12,004 nt of DNA from JADHUC01 sp964617665 (GCA_964617665.1 CAZUAH010000430.1:1-12004); one strand, 5' to 3'. Shown: positions 1 to 7,075, numbered from the stretch's first letter. Notes: a model not told the origin generated them from the sequence alone. Made by a program: numbers and translations.

Positions 1-456
1 AGCGAGTTGAAGTATGCGCAGATGCACGGCCGATCGCTGGCTACGGCCGTCGAAGCGGCACTGGAAGTCAACCAGCGGACTCTGCTCCATCAGCGCCCAC
101 TGACCGGTCCACTGCGCACTGTGCTCGAAACGGTCACTCTGGAATCTGCCAAGGAAGGCCGTTCAGACTTTGACTATCCGGTACAGGTCGTACGGTTCGG
201 CAACGATTTGGCGATCATTGCGTTGGGCAATGAAGTAGTTGTGGACTATTCGCTGCGTCTGAAATGCGAACTCACCAAGCCGGAGGGGCCAGCGATCTGG
301 GTCGCCGGCTACTCGAATGCGTACACGAATTACATCGCCAGCAAACGTGTGCTTGAAGAAGGCGGCTACGAAGCCAATTGCTGCCCGTGGAAGCCTACGC
401 TGGAAGAACGCATCGTCGGTAAAGTCCATGAACTCTACGAGCGACTGAATCCGTAG
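1..456 (+). CDS. Neutral/alkaline ceramidase-like protein, C-terminal fragment
   Basis: The reading frame is open from the first base (Ser-Glu precede the first possible internal TTG start), so this is the 3' end of a gene that begins before the window; about 151 residues are visible and it stops at TAG 454-456. The segment VQVVRFGNDLAIIALGNEVV, followed by VDYSLRLK, WVAGYSNAY and RVLEEGGYEA, matches what I know of the end of the catalytic region in bacterial neutral/alkaline non-lysosomal ceramidase-like proteins. Those enzymes hydrolyse the N-acyl bond of ceramide and are usually secreted. Planctomycetes carry several such proteins whose true substrate is untested. The zinc-binding N-terminal part and any signal peptide lie outside the window, so catalytic competence cannot be judged. 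It converges on the next gene with a 40-bp gap. The family call is by remembered sequence resemblance; another family member acting on a different substrate is possible. Confidence 0.72.
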   Translation, partial: SELKYAQMHGRSLATAVEAALEVNQRTLLHQRPLTGPLRTVLETVTLESAKEGRSDFDYPVQVVRFGNDLAIIALGNEVVVDYSLRLKCELTKPEGPAIWVAGYSNAYTNYIASKRVLEEGGYEANCCPWKPTLEERIVGKVHELYERLNP

Positions 457-477
457 GCTGTGGCTGTCGCTGGGCCG

Positions 478-492
478 CGAGCGTCCTGCTCG
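478..492. terminator. Possible bidirectional hairpin between convergent genes
   Basis: CGAGC (478-482) and GCTCG (488-492) form a 5-bp GC-rich stem with a 5-nt loop in the 40-bp gap between two converging genes. There is no T-run on either side, so it is at best a weak or factor-assisted terminator. The position is the main argument. Confidence 0.25.
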
Positions 493-496
493 GTCA

Positions 497-3400
497 TCAT
501 TGCCCGATCAGGTTGACAGAACGGGCGGTCCGAGTGCGTTCTTCGATGGCATTTGGCAGAGAGCCCTTGAACCATGCCTTGGCGCGGTAGGTGAATTCGT
601 TACCCACAGGCGTGAAGTCAATCGGCCTTTGGTGGAGCGCCAACGGATCGAGGGCGTTTGTGGTCGTGTGAATGGGTTCGTGACAACCGACACAGGACTT
701 CGTTTCTCCGCCTGCGGGATACATCCACGTAATCTGGTTGCCCACGACGCGGCGGTCGGAATCCAATACCTGGAAGTGCATCAGGCGATTGCTGGGCGCT
801 TCGACATAGAAAGAACCATCCGCGGCCAACGGAGCGGTGCCCAACACTCGCCCCAGCGTCCCGCCGTGGTTCTGCCATACCTTGTGGCTGTGGCTGGTAT
901 GCGAACTATGCCGACCGATCTGTGGCACACCTTCGATCAAACGGACGTAACGGCCCTTCATTCGCACCTCAGGCTCTTGCGTCTGGAAGACCGAAGAGCA
1001 GAAGAACCGCCCGGAGTATGCGGTGGGAGTGCCGACAGTGGGCAAGATCGGCGGCCGGCGACGTGAAATCAGAGGCTTCGCCTCGTAATCTGCCACGGCC
1101 GGATCGTTGTACACCAGTTCTAGCTCCTGTGTTTTCGGGTCGAACAGGCAAATCCCCAAATCGACCTTCTCTGGAGAGTTGTCTTCTTTCGGGGTCGAAG
1201 CGCAAAGGATGCGGCCGTCAGCCAGTGGGAACGGCGTTGTGTATGCCCGCGTGAAATCGGTGGTCAAAAGGGTCTCGGTGTCGCGGCGGTGATCGAGAAG
1301 CGTCAGACCGCCCTGGGTGACCGTCAGGATCTTCCTCCCGTCAGGCATGACTTGCGGTTGGGAGACTCGCAACACGCGGTGCGTCAGAGGCACCTCCGAG
1401 TTATCGGGAGGTGCGCGAAATCCGTGGTCCAAATCGCGCCAGAATCGCCGCCGTTCCGGGCCGTACAGCACCATGTCCATCGAGCCGTCGGGTCTCGCGG
1501 CGTGAAGCGTCAACTCGGTCTTGTTCCTCGAGTAGAACACCTCAAGACGGCTGAAAGCAATTCGGCCATCGGCCAGGATCGAAGGCTCGTTGTCGCGGCC
1601 TATGTTCATCGCTATCGGGTGCATCCCCGAACCGTCGGCGTTCATGACGTACAACGCGGTGCACGTATACCCGTGGTATTCGTCGCGCGTGCCGACTTTG
1701 CTGCACGAGAAAACGATGCGCCCATCGGGCAATTCGGCCGGAGCGGCGTGGTGGTATGGTCCCGATGTGAGCTGGGTCAATTCCGTGCCGTCAACCTTGA
1801 CCTTCCATATCTGCCACCAAGGATCATCATCGCCACCCCGGCGGGAAAACAGGACATCGCGACCGTCCCAGGTGACTTCTGGGTTTGCCACATACCCCTT
1901 CGTGAACTTGGTCAAAGGACGCAACTGGCCGTCGGGACGCGGCGGGGAGAGCACTGCCAGATTCTGCCCCGGGCGATACTCCGGTCCAGGGCTGGCTATC
2001 ACGTAGCTCATCCGCCAGTGGTCGCCATGTGAGACCGTACCCATGGCCTCCGAACTGAGCATGTTCGGCAACACGTGCGTCCCTTGAACGAATACAATGG
2101 CGTTGACGTCCTCCCACGCAGGAGCTCGATGTTCACTCTGCGGAACCTGCTGCCCGACCAATTCCGCTGGTGGTTCGGCCACGGCGTGTGCTGGTCGAAT
2201 TCGTTCGTCCCTTGCGTGCAGCAGATCCTGGACTGTCTGCTGAGTGGAGAGAAATTCGTGATTCTCCGCGGCGCGGCGCAGCGCTTCTATTGCCGCTGGA
2301 CAGGGTGCCTGACGATCAAGGTCAATCAAGGCGAATGCGGCTGCGCGGCGGATTTCCATCGTCGACCGATCGTCTTCCAGGATCGAAACGATCATGTCCA
2401 CGTGATCGACTGCTCCCAGCAGGCCCAATGCGCGAATCACGGCTTCACGCCAGCGCGGTGTAGGGTCGTTGTACTCGTCCGTCTTGAAGACGCCGCTATA
2501 GCCGTATTCGGCCTCTGCTGGCAATTCACGGAGTATCTCGGCCAGTTCATCAGCCGAATCCTCGACAGTGCCCCAATGCGCGATCGCTTTGGCCGCGTTT
2601 ATCCGTACCCAGCCATCGATGTTCTCATCGTCGCTTCTCAGGACTTGCAGGAGCCGCTGCTGGTCTGTCTCGTCACAGACAGCCGGGAGAAACGGCGCGA
2701 TTCTCCATCCCGTGAGCGGCGGCCATGTTAGTGCCTCGTCAATTGCATCCGCATCAAACTCGACACCAAGTTGTCGCATCGTGTGTTCGCAGGCCGCTCG
2801 ACGCATCCCACACACATCCAGCAAATGGCGAGTCAGGTGAAGGGGCGATTCCAGTTCGTACAGCATGTACGTGTCGTGATTGCCCGGCATGTTGGCGATG
2901 ATCTGGGGCGCCAAGCTTCGCAGTTTTGCCAAGTCTTCCGGCTTCTGAATGTCCAGGCGGCAGAGGGCCAAGGAGAAGTAGTACGGTGTTTCCAGCATTC
3001 GATCAAAGGAAGGAAATCCCATGATGTCGTCACGCGGCACGTCTGGCGGGTTTTTCTGGTTCAGCAGCTTCGCGTATTTCGTATAGTGATCGAGAAGAGG
3101 TCCGACGGCGCGCGCGTCACCAAATTCGCCCAGAGCCCGCGCTGCATATCGAGCCCAATCGGTATTCTCCAACTGCTCGACTAGGTAGTCGAACCCCTCG
3201 GGCTGGCGAAGACGGCCCAACGCCCGCAAGCCGGCCTGTACCATTGGACTATGGGCGGCAGTGTTGGTCCGCGCTGGCCGCAGGGCCGTGATGATCCGTT
3301 GTGATGCACCGGGTGGAGCAAATACCCCCAGAGCTCGAAGTGCGCGCTCACGCTGCCAGAGAAAGCGGGCCATGTCCGGGTTTGGCGGCGACTCTTGCGA

Positions 3401-4303
3401 CAATTCGGCCGGTGGCTCGCCGGGAGCGAGGATTTCCAGCTCCGTCAGAGTCGTCGGATAGGTCGGGTTGACACCTCCGAAACTGGTAACTCGCACGTAC
3501 CGGACCGACTGGCGGGGGAACTGAACTTCGATACGAACGGGCGAAGCGCCGTTACGGTCTTCGCCCACCGTCTTGTACGTTTCACCATCAGCCGAGACTG
3601 CCACTTCCCAGCCAGCCATAACAAACCGTTCGCTGTGCTGGTGAACGATGACGTGGTCAATGATTCGCGGACGAACCATATCGACGAGGACCCACTGGGG
3701 CGTCTTCACGTTCTTGGTCTGCCAGTAACCGGGGCGTAACTGCCCATCGAACAACGCTTCGGCCGACCCCTTGTACACAGACGAAAGCTGAACGTCATAG
3801 TCAATTTCGACCATCTCGCCTTCGAGGAAATCAAGAATCTTCGGCGGAGCCGCGTCGCGAGGAATGGCCGCGAGCCATTGCCGCCAGTGCTCCGCCTGTT
3901 TGCGGCGATCGTCCCCTTCTCCTAGGGCATCGAAGGCGAACTCCATGCCGGTCATGTTTGTCAACGAGACATGGGCAGCTTGGCGGACAGTCCAATCTCG
4001 GTCATCCAGCGCCATTGCCAGGGGCCCGAGCGATGCGCGTGTGCCACACCACCCCAACGCCATAGCCGCTGCGCGGCGCACTTCTGCCGCGTCGTCGCCC
4101 AACACATCCAACAACGCCTGTTCAGCCGCATCCGATCGAAGATACCCCAACCTCTCCGCCGAGCGGTAACGGATATGGGTCTCAGGGCTTTTCAATCCAG
4201 CAATGTTCTCGGAAACCTGAGATTCAAACGGGCCCGCAAACGCGAGTGTGGCCGGAGTCATTGCCCCCAGTATCAGCAGAAGACGGTGAGAGACCATTAC
4301 CAT
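497..4303 (-). CDS. Secreted HEAT-repeat / discoidin / HzsA-like propeller protein with CxxCH motif
   Basis: A 1268-residue protein. Residues 1-23 form a signal peptide (hydrophobic core LLLILGAM, cleavage likely after AFA), so it acts outside the cytoplasmic membrane. Residues about 30-145 are HEAT-like helical repeats. Residues about 175-295 look like an F5/8 type C (discoidin) carbohydrate-binding fold (QWVLVDM, GWEVAVSADGETY, VRYVRVTSFGG). More HEAT-like helices run from about 305 to 700. Residues about 735-1075 are a PD40-type beta-propeller with recurring blades such as PDGRIVFS and ADGRIAFS. Residues about 1095-1200 resemble the middle domain of hydrazine synthase alpha subunit relatives (LGRVLGTAPLAADGSFYVE), ending in a single haem-type site CVGCH at 1204-1208. 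Such HzsA-related proteins are common in planctomycetes without anammox; their substrates are unknown. Only 60 residues follow the haem site, with no dockerin or anchor. No partner gene is in the same transcript. A second Met at codon 3 is an alternative start. The domain calls are from memory of the families; the redox role is inferred from one CxxCH. Confidence 0.85.
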   Translation of the reverse strand: MVMVSHRLLLILGAMTPATLAFAGPFESQVSENIAGLKSPETHIRYRSAERLGYLRSDAAEQALLDVLGDDAAEVRRAAAMALGWCGTRASLGPLAMALDDRDWTVRQAAHVSLTNMTGMEFAFDALGEGDDRRKQAEHWRQWLAAIPRDAAPPKILDFLEGEMVEIDYDVQLSSVYKGSAEALFDGQLRPGYWQTKNVKTPQWVLVDMVRPRIIDHVIVHQHSERFVMAGWEVAVSADGETYKTVGEDRNGASPVRIEVQFPRQSVRYVRVTSFGGVNPTYPTTLTELEILAPGEPPAELSQESPPNPDMARFLWQRERALRALGVFAPPGASQRIITALRPARTNTAAHSPMVQAGLRALGRLRQPEGFDYLVEQLENTDWARYAARALGEFGDARAVGPLLDHYTKYAKLLNQKNPPDVPRDDIMGFPSFDRMLETPYYFSLALCRLDIQKPEDLAKLRSLAPQIIANMPGNHDTYMLYELESPLHLTRHLLDVCGMRRAACEHTMRQLGVEFDADAIDEALTWPPLTGWRIAPFLPAVCDETDQQRLLQVLRSDDENIDGWVRINAAKAIAHWGTVEDSADELAEILRELPAEAEYGYSGVFKTDEYNDPTPRWREAVIRALGLLGAVDHVDMIVSILEDDRSTMEIRRAAAFALIDLDRQAPCPAAIEALRRAAENHEFLSTQQTVQDLLHARDERIRPAHAVAEPPAELVGQQVPQSEHRAPAWEDVNAIVFVQGTHVLPNMLSSEAMGTVSHGDHWRMSYVIASPGPEYRPGQNLAVLSPPRPDGQLRPLTKFTKGYVANPEVTWDGRDVLFSRRGGDDDPWWQIWKVKVDGTELTQLTSGPYHHAAPAELPDGRIVFSCSKVGTRDEYHGYTCTALYVMNADGSGMHPIAMNIGRDNEPSILADGRIAFSRLEVFYSRNKTELTLHAARPDGSMDMVLYGPERRRFWRDLDHGFRAPPDNSEVPLTHRVLRVSQPQVMPDGRKILTVTQGGLTLLDHRRDTETLLTTDFTRAYTTPFPLADGRILCASTPKEDNSPEKVDLGICLFDPKTQELELVYNDPAVADYEAKPLISRRRPPILPTVGTPTAYSGRFFCSSVFQTQEPEVRMKGRYVRLIEGVPQIGRHSSHTSHSHKVWQNHGGTLGRVLGTAPLAADGSFYVEAPSNRLMHFQVLDSDRRVVGNQITWMYPAGGETKSCVGCHEPIHTTTNALDPLALHQRPIDFTPVGNEFTYRAKAWFKGSLPNAIEERTRTARSVNLIGQ

Positions 4304-4313
4304 TTCTTCCTGA
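4304..4313 (-). promoter_or_regulatory. Ribosome binding site bearing on the start of the 1268-aa gene
   Basis: Read on the minus strand, the sequence before the gene is CAGGAAGAA followed by ATGGTAATG. AGGAAG lies only 2 nt before the first ATG (4303) but 8 nt before the second in-frame ATG (4297). Usual spacing favours the second, which would remove two residues (Met-Val) from the N-terminus. Either start keeps the signal peptide. Confidence 0.5.
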
Positions 4314-4402
4314 AAACGAGATTTCCTGACCCATCGTTACGCGGTTCCATTGTGACCAGTCAGTACGGCTCGTGCAAAGAGTGGTCGCTATGATACGGAT
4401 TT

Positions 4403-4427
4403 GTTCGACAGCAACTTGCTGTCGAAC
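4403..4427. repeat. Perfect inverted repeat, 12-bp arms around one base
   Basis: GTTCGACAGCAA (4403-4414) and TTGCTGTCGAAC (4416-4427) are exact reverse complements separated by a single C. It lies 100 bp upstream of the large minus-strand gene and about 43 bp upstream of the predicted -35 of the cold-shock promoter. The one-base centre and divergent placement suit a dimeric regulator's operator. As RNA it would fold into an 11-bp stem with a 3-nt loop. There is no T-run, and no gene ends here, so a terminator is unlikely. Confidence 0.6.
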
Positions 4428-4469
4428 GGGCAGGGCAGAGCCTTGCGCTTCGAAGGTACCGCTTTGGCA

Positions 4470-4499
4470 CTGGCACAGGGCTACACGTGTGGCTATAAT
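4470..4499 (+). promoter_or_regulatory. Sigma70-like promoter for the cold-shock gene
   Basis: TATAAT (4494-4499) is a perfect -10 consensus. CTGGCA (4470-4475) matches the -35 consensus at 4 of 6 positions with an 18-bp spacer. Transcription would start near 4506, giving a leader of about 213 nt before the ATG at 4719. The -10 is strong and the -35 mediocre. No other gene lies between it and the cold-shock gene. Confidence 0.5.
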
Positions 4500-4504
4500 C
4501 CACG

Positions 4505-4524
4505 CGTCACGGTAGATCGTGACG
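4505..4524 (+). other. Stem-loop at the predicted 5' end of the cold-shock transcript
   Basis: CGTCACG (4505-4511) pairs with CGTGACG (4518-4524) in a 7-bp stem with a 6-nt loop, right where transcription from the upstream promoter should begin. A 5'-terminal hairpin can protect an mRNA from decay or take part in leader refolding; here that is inference from position. Confidence 0.4.
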
Positions 4525-4673
4525 AGCAGAGACAAGATGTAGGTCTGGATACCCCGGTTCCTCCTCCCGTCACGCCGCATTCGACTAAGTTGTGCCTATC
4601 CCGAAGTGCCCATCTCGGTTCCTGTGGCAAGCTGCTCCGTTAGGTTGTGCGGCCCAGTGGCCCACTTTACCAA

Positions 4674-4687
4674 GTAGCTGCAGCTAC
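4674..4687. repeat. 14-bp perfect palindrome in the cold-shock leader
   Basis: GTAGCTGCAGCTAC is a perfect palindrome ending 20 nt before the GAGGGG ribosome binding site (4708-4713). In RNA it could form a 5-bp stem with a TGCA loop. It could be an operator or a leader structure, or chance; no second copy was found in the window. Confidence 0.35.
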
Positions 4688-4718
4688 CCATGTTTCACCT
4701 TTTTCGCGAGGGGCAGAA

Positions 4719-4922
4719 ATGCCACAAGGTAAGATCAAAAAGTTGGTATCGGACCGTGGATTTGGCTTCATAGAAGGCGACCGCGGCGATCTATTCTTCC
4801 ATCACTCGGAGGTTCAAGGGGCGGCGTTCGAGGAACTCCGGGAAGGCCAAACGGTGGATTATGAAATCGGACAGGGCCGCAAAGGACCATGTGCCGTTTC
4901 CGTCAAAGTGGCTGCGCCGTAG
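4719..4922 (+). CDS. Cold-shock domain protein (CspA family)
   Basis: A 67-residue single cold-shock domain, the usual length for CspA-type RNA/DNA chaperones, which bind single-stranded nucleic acid in the cytoplasm and melt RNA secondary structure. RNP1 is visible as RGFGFIEG (13-20) and RNP2 as LFFHHS (25-30). The segment GKIKKLVSDRGFGFI has Leu-Val where CspA has Trp-Phe, a pattern I associate with a subfamily found outside the gamma-proteobacteria. I chose ATG 4719 because GAGGGG (4708-4713) precedes it by 5 nt and homologues begin just before GxIKxL; the frame is open upstream to 4647, but those residues do not fit the family. It stands alone with its own promoter and a long leader, reminiscent of temperature-sensed cspA leaders. 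The C-terminus is Ala-Ala-Pro, as in many relatives. Confidence 0.93.
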   Translation: MPQGKIKKLVSDRGFGFIEGDRGDLFFHHSEVQGAAFEELREGQTVDYEIGQGRKGPCAVSVKVAAP

Positions 4923-4968
4923 AGTTAACCAAAAAAACTCTCCGCGCCCATAAAGCACAATTGCAGCA

Positions 4969-4996
4969 TTACCAAACGCCCTGGATTTGGTATACT
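4969..4996 (+). promoter_or_regulatory. Possible promoter with overlapping inverted repeat before the STAS gene
   Basis: TACCAAA (4970-4976) and TTTGGTA (4986-4992) form a 7-bp inverted repeat with a 9-nt centre. TATACT (4991-4996) is a good -10, and TTACCA (4969-4974) a 4-of-6 -35 at 16 bp, so the repeat would span the promoter like an operator. Alternatively the repeat is a weak terminator for the cold-shock gene 48 bp upstream; it lacks a clear T-run. Low certainty between the two readings. Confidence 0.35.
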
Positions 4997-5122
4997 TTAC
5001 ATGTGATTCCTGGGCGATGATGATAGCTCCTTGGACGGTCGGCGTTCGGCAACGCCCGCCCACTGTCCTTGAGGGCAATATCTCTCGGTCAAAGTTGGCT
5101 GTAAGTGGAAGGGGCGGTCCGT

Positions 5123-5572
5123 ATGCCCATCGAAACGCACGAAGACGCCTCTTACGAATGTCCTGTGTGTGGCGCTCGGCTTACGGTCGATCCGCCTCTG
5201 CCACCTCACGAGGCCCCGTGTCCCGCTTGCGCCTACTCGCTGTGGTGCCGCAAGAGGATGGCTGGCAATGTCATCATCCTTGAACTCTTGCGTGGCAGAA
5301 CACCGGAACACCCTGATATGGAGCGCGTTGCCGATGTGCTGCTGGACTCGGCAGACGCTCCTCAAGTCATCGCCGACATGTCCGAGCTGGATTTCGTCAA
5401 CAGCGCGTTGATGGCTCGGCTTGTAGCGATGAACAAGCGGATACGGGCTGCCGAAGGCCGGTTTAAGCTGTGCGGGATGCAACCAATCGTCCAGACTGCT
5501 TTTCTGGATGCCAGGTTACACAAGGTATTCGAGATACACGCCGACGAGCAGGAGGCTCTTGCAGCCTTTTGA
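5123..5572 (+). CDS. Zinc-ribbon plus STAS domain protein (anti-sigma factor antagonist-like)
   Basis: 149 residues. The N-terminus has two CxxC knuckles, CPVC (13-16) and CPAC (33-36), spaced as a zinc ribbon. Residues about 48-146 fit a STAS domain, with VIADMSELDFVNSALMARL (82-100) as the strand-turn-helix around the usual phosphorylation site. Ser94 stands where the SpoIIAA-type serine is phosphorylated by an anti-sigma kinase. STAS antagonists release sigma factors by binding anti-sigma factors, but no kinase, phosphatase or sigma factor gene is nearby, so the partner is unknown. GGAAGGGG (5107-5114) lies 8 nt before ATG 5123; a GTG at 5105 is in frame but overlaps that site. A zinc ribbon fused to STAS may target the protein to a complex or nucleic acid (inference). 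The STAS call is fairly sure from the pattern; the phosphorylation role is inferred. Confidence 0.75.
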   Translation: MPIETHEDASYECPVCGARLTVDPPLPPHEAPCPACAYSLWCRKRMAGNVIILELLRGRTPEHPDMERVADVLLDSADAPQVIADMSELDFVNSALMARLVAMNKRIRAAEGRFKLCGMQPIVQTAFLDARLHKVFEIHADEQEALAAF

Positions 5573-5747
5573 CCTCCCCGCTTGCCTCGGATCTGCCTCT
5601 TCGCGATCCTTGGGCGGTGTCGGCCGGAATTCTACCCTTGTGCGTGCCGCCCTGGATCCCTGCCTTACCCGAATGCTGGTTGTGAAGAAGGCTAATGGGC
5701 GCAGTCTCGCGGCAAATACTATCACTTGTCAAACAATTGCCTTTGTC

Positions 5748-6503
5748 ATGACAGCAAATCAGCCTGGTCGACTCGTCATACTCACTGGCCCCTCATGTGC
5801 CGGAAAGACACCGCTAGTCCGAGCCTTGCGTCGTTTCTGGCCTGAACAGGCCAACGCCCATCGACCGATTGTCCTGTTGAATTCTCGCTCACCGCGCCCT
5901 GGTGAAACGGACGGCGTGGAACACCATTTTCGTCCGCGAGACGAAATCGAGCATTTGCGCGGTGACGAAAGATACGCGGTCCTTGATGTGCGAGGTGATC
6001 TACAGGCGTTGGACGTTGCCGAACTGGTCGAATCGCTGAAGTCCGAAGATGCCTTGTACGAAGGTAATCCGTACGTGGCGCGAGAACTACTGACCAATCC
6101 TCGTCTAGCGAACATCCGTCGGCTGAGCATTTTCTTATCCCCGTTGTCACGGGAGGAAATTGAGTATCTGACCAAGCAGCCCGCCGTCTCTTTGCGGGCT
6201 TTGACTGCCGAACTAATGCGACGCAAGCAACTGCGCCGTGCGCAACGATCAAAAGGTGTGCTCTCCGCGCATGATCTGGACGACATCGAACGGCGAGCGA
6301 CACGCGCATACGACGAGCTGTGCATGGCCCGCGAACTTGATTTTGTGATTCCGAACCACGACGGCGAGGATAGCGAAAACTGGGATGCCTTCTACTATCC
6401 ACTGGGCGACGCTCGGAGATCGCTCCTTGGGGTTGTCGAATTTCTGTCCGGCCGGACGCCGACGGTGGCGGAGAAGTGGGAGTCGGATCTACTTTCGCGG
6501 TGA
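5748..6503 (+). CDS. Divergent guanylate kinase-like P-loop protein
   Basis: 251 residues from ATG 5748. GRLVILTGPSCAGKT (7-21) carries the Walker A loop GPSCAGKT at 14-21, placed as in guanylate kinases. SRSPRPGETDGVEHHF (46-61) matches their GMP-binding motif: Arg47, Arg50 and Glu53 are kept, but the usual Tyr of the DGxxYxF motif is His59. EGNPYVARELL (105-115) resembles the YGT segment. The next expected strand, the acidic DIDVQGA motif, is absent: the chain passes directly to RLSIFLSPLSREEI (125-138). The C-terminal 90 residues extend beyond the normal family end, giving 251 against about 200 residues. Canonical Gmk phosphorylates GMP to GDP; the losses suggest this is a specialised or non-canonical member. 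There is no clear ribosome binding site at 5748 or at an upstream in-frame ATG (5673). I chose 5748 because the P-loop normally follows the start closely. The NUDIX gene begins 7 bp after its stop, so the two are probably cotranscribed. Confidence 0.7.
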   Translation: MTANQPGRLVILTGPSCAGKTPLVRALRRFWPEQANAHRPIVLLNSRSPRPGETDGVEHHFRPRDEIEHLRGDERYAVLDVRGDLQALDVAELVESLKSEDALYEGNPYVARELLTNPRLANIRRLSIFLSPLSREEIEYLTKQPAVSLRALTAELMRRKQLRRAQRSKGVLSAHDLDDIERRATRAYDELCMARELDFVIPNHDGEDSENWDAFYYPLGDARRSLLGVVEFLSGRTPTVAEKWESDLLSR

Positions 6504-6510
6504 TGGAACT

Positions 6511-6921
6511 ATGCCCATCTTTCAAGCCAGCGCCATACCATTTCGCCGAGTTGACGGACGCCTTGAGGTCTGTCTGATCACATCGTTGAAGAAGAAGCGA
6601 TGGATGTTCCCGAAAGGAATCATCGATCCGGGCGAGACGTACGTGGAGACCGCGTTGAAAGAGTCGCATGAAGAAGCCGGCTTGCGCGGCCGTATCGTAG
6701 GCGAACCTCTGGGAACCTACGAGTACTGCAAATGGGAAACGACGCTTGAGGTTACCGTCGTCCTAATGGAAGTTCTGCACTGCGACGCCGAATGGGCAGA
6801 ATCCGAATCGCGCCAGCGGCGTTGGCTCCCTGCGGACGAAGCGATCGAAATCCTGGCGAAGGAAGACCTTCGCCGTTTTCTTCAGCGGGCCATCGAGATC
6901 TTGGATTCGCCTGGCGGATAG
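6511..6921 (+). CDS. NUDIX hydrolase
   Basis: 136 residues, the size of a single NUDIX domain; these cytoplasmic enzymes cleave nucleoside diphosphates linked to another moiety. The NUDIX box is at about residues 36-58: Gly, five residues, Glu, seven residues, then KESHEEAGL, fitting GX5EX7REUXEEXGU except that Arg is replaced by Lys. The metal-binding EE pair is intact. The preceding KKKRWMFPKG is typical of members resembling MutT/diadenosine polyphosphate hydrolases. The protein starts only 7 bp after the guanylate-kinase-like stop, with a poor ribosome binding site (GGTGATGG overlapping the upstream stop), suggesting translational coupling. The frame is open further upstream to 6385, but that overlaps the preceding gene and is not family-like. 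The pairing suggests purine nucleotide pool sanitation or signalling-nucleotide turnover (inference); the substrate cannot be told from sequence. Confidence 0.88.
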   Translation: MPIFQASAIPFRRVDGRLEVCLITSLKKKRWMFPKGIIDPGETYVETALKESHEEAGLRGRIVGEPLGTYEYCKWETTLEVTVVLMEVLHCDAEWAESESRQRRWLPADEAIEILAKEDLRRFLQRAIEILDSPGG

Positions 6922-6965
6922 GAGACTTCATGCAACGAGACGCATAGTCGCCCTGCAGCTTTTCG

Positions 6966-6981
6966 AAATCTGTCCGGATTT
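6966..6981 (+). terminator. Weak A/T hairpin after the NUDIX gene
   Basis: AAATC (6966-6970) and GATTT (6977-6981) form a 5-bp stem with a 6-nt loop; the stem's final T and two more make a short T-run (6979-6983). It lies 45 nt after the NUDIX stop. The stem is short and A/T-rich, so support is weak. Confidence 0.3.
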
Positions 6982-7075
6982 TTGTCCCCCCTCCCGGCCA
7001 GAAGTCAATGTACCTAGTAGACGCGGAGCCGTCCTTCTCGCCTTACCCGCTGGATGCGATCAGCGGGAGTGTTCG

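Larger units (their letters stand above)
4304..4718. other. Divergent intergenic spacer (415 bp), no gene
   Basis: This is the spacer between the minus-strand 1268-aa gene and the plus-strand cold-shock gene. I see no convincing coding region: the short open frames have no ribosome binding site or recognisable protein. It must hold promoters for both directions. It contains a perfect palindrome (4403-4427), a sigma70-like promoter for the plus strand (4470-4499), a stem-loop at the predicted transcript start (4505-4524) and a 14-bp palindrome (4674-4687). On the minus strand TATCAT (4395-4390) is a possible -10 for the large gene, but no fitting -35 was found. Confidence 0.7.

Noticed and set aside
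1289..2032. A 247-codon plus-strand open frame inside the large minus-strand gene
   Set aside because: It is opposite the propeller region, has no recognisable domain and is one of several such frames across a high-GC gene; the minus-strand frame has clear domains.
4647..4718. A longer N-terminus for the cold-shock protein
   Set aside because: The 24 extra residues would cross the palindrome and the ribosome binding site and do not occur in the family.
4997..5482. A 161-codon minus-strand open frame opposite the STAS gene
   Set aside because: It shows no motif, and the plus-strand frame carries paired CxxC motifs and a STAS pattern with a good ribosome binding site.
5782..6669. A 295-codon minus-strand open frame opposite the guanylate-kinase-like and NUDIX genes
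   Set aside because: Both plus-strand genes have clear active-site motifs; the opposite frame has none and spans their junction.
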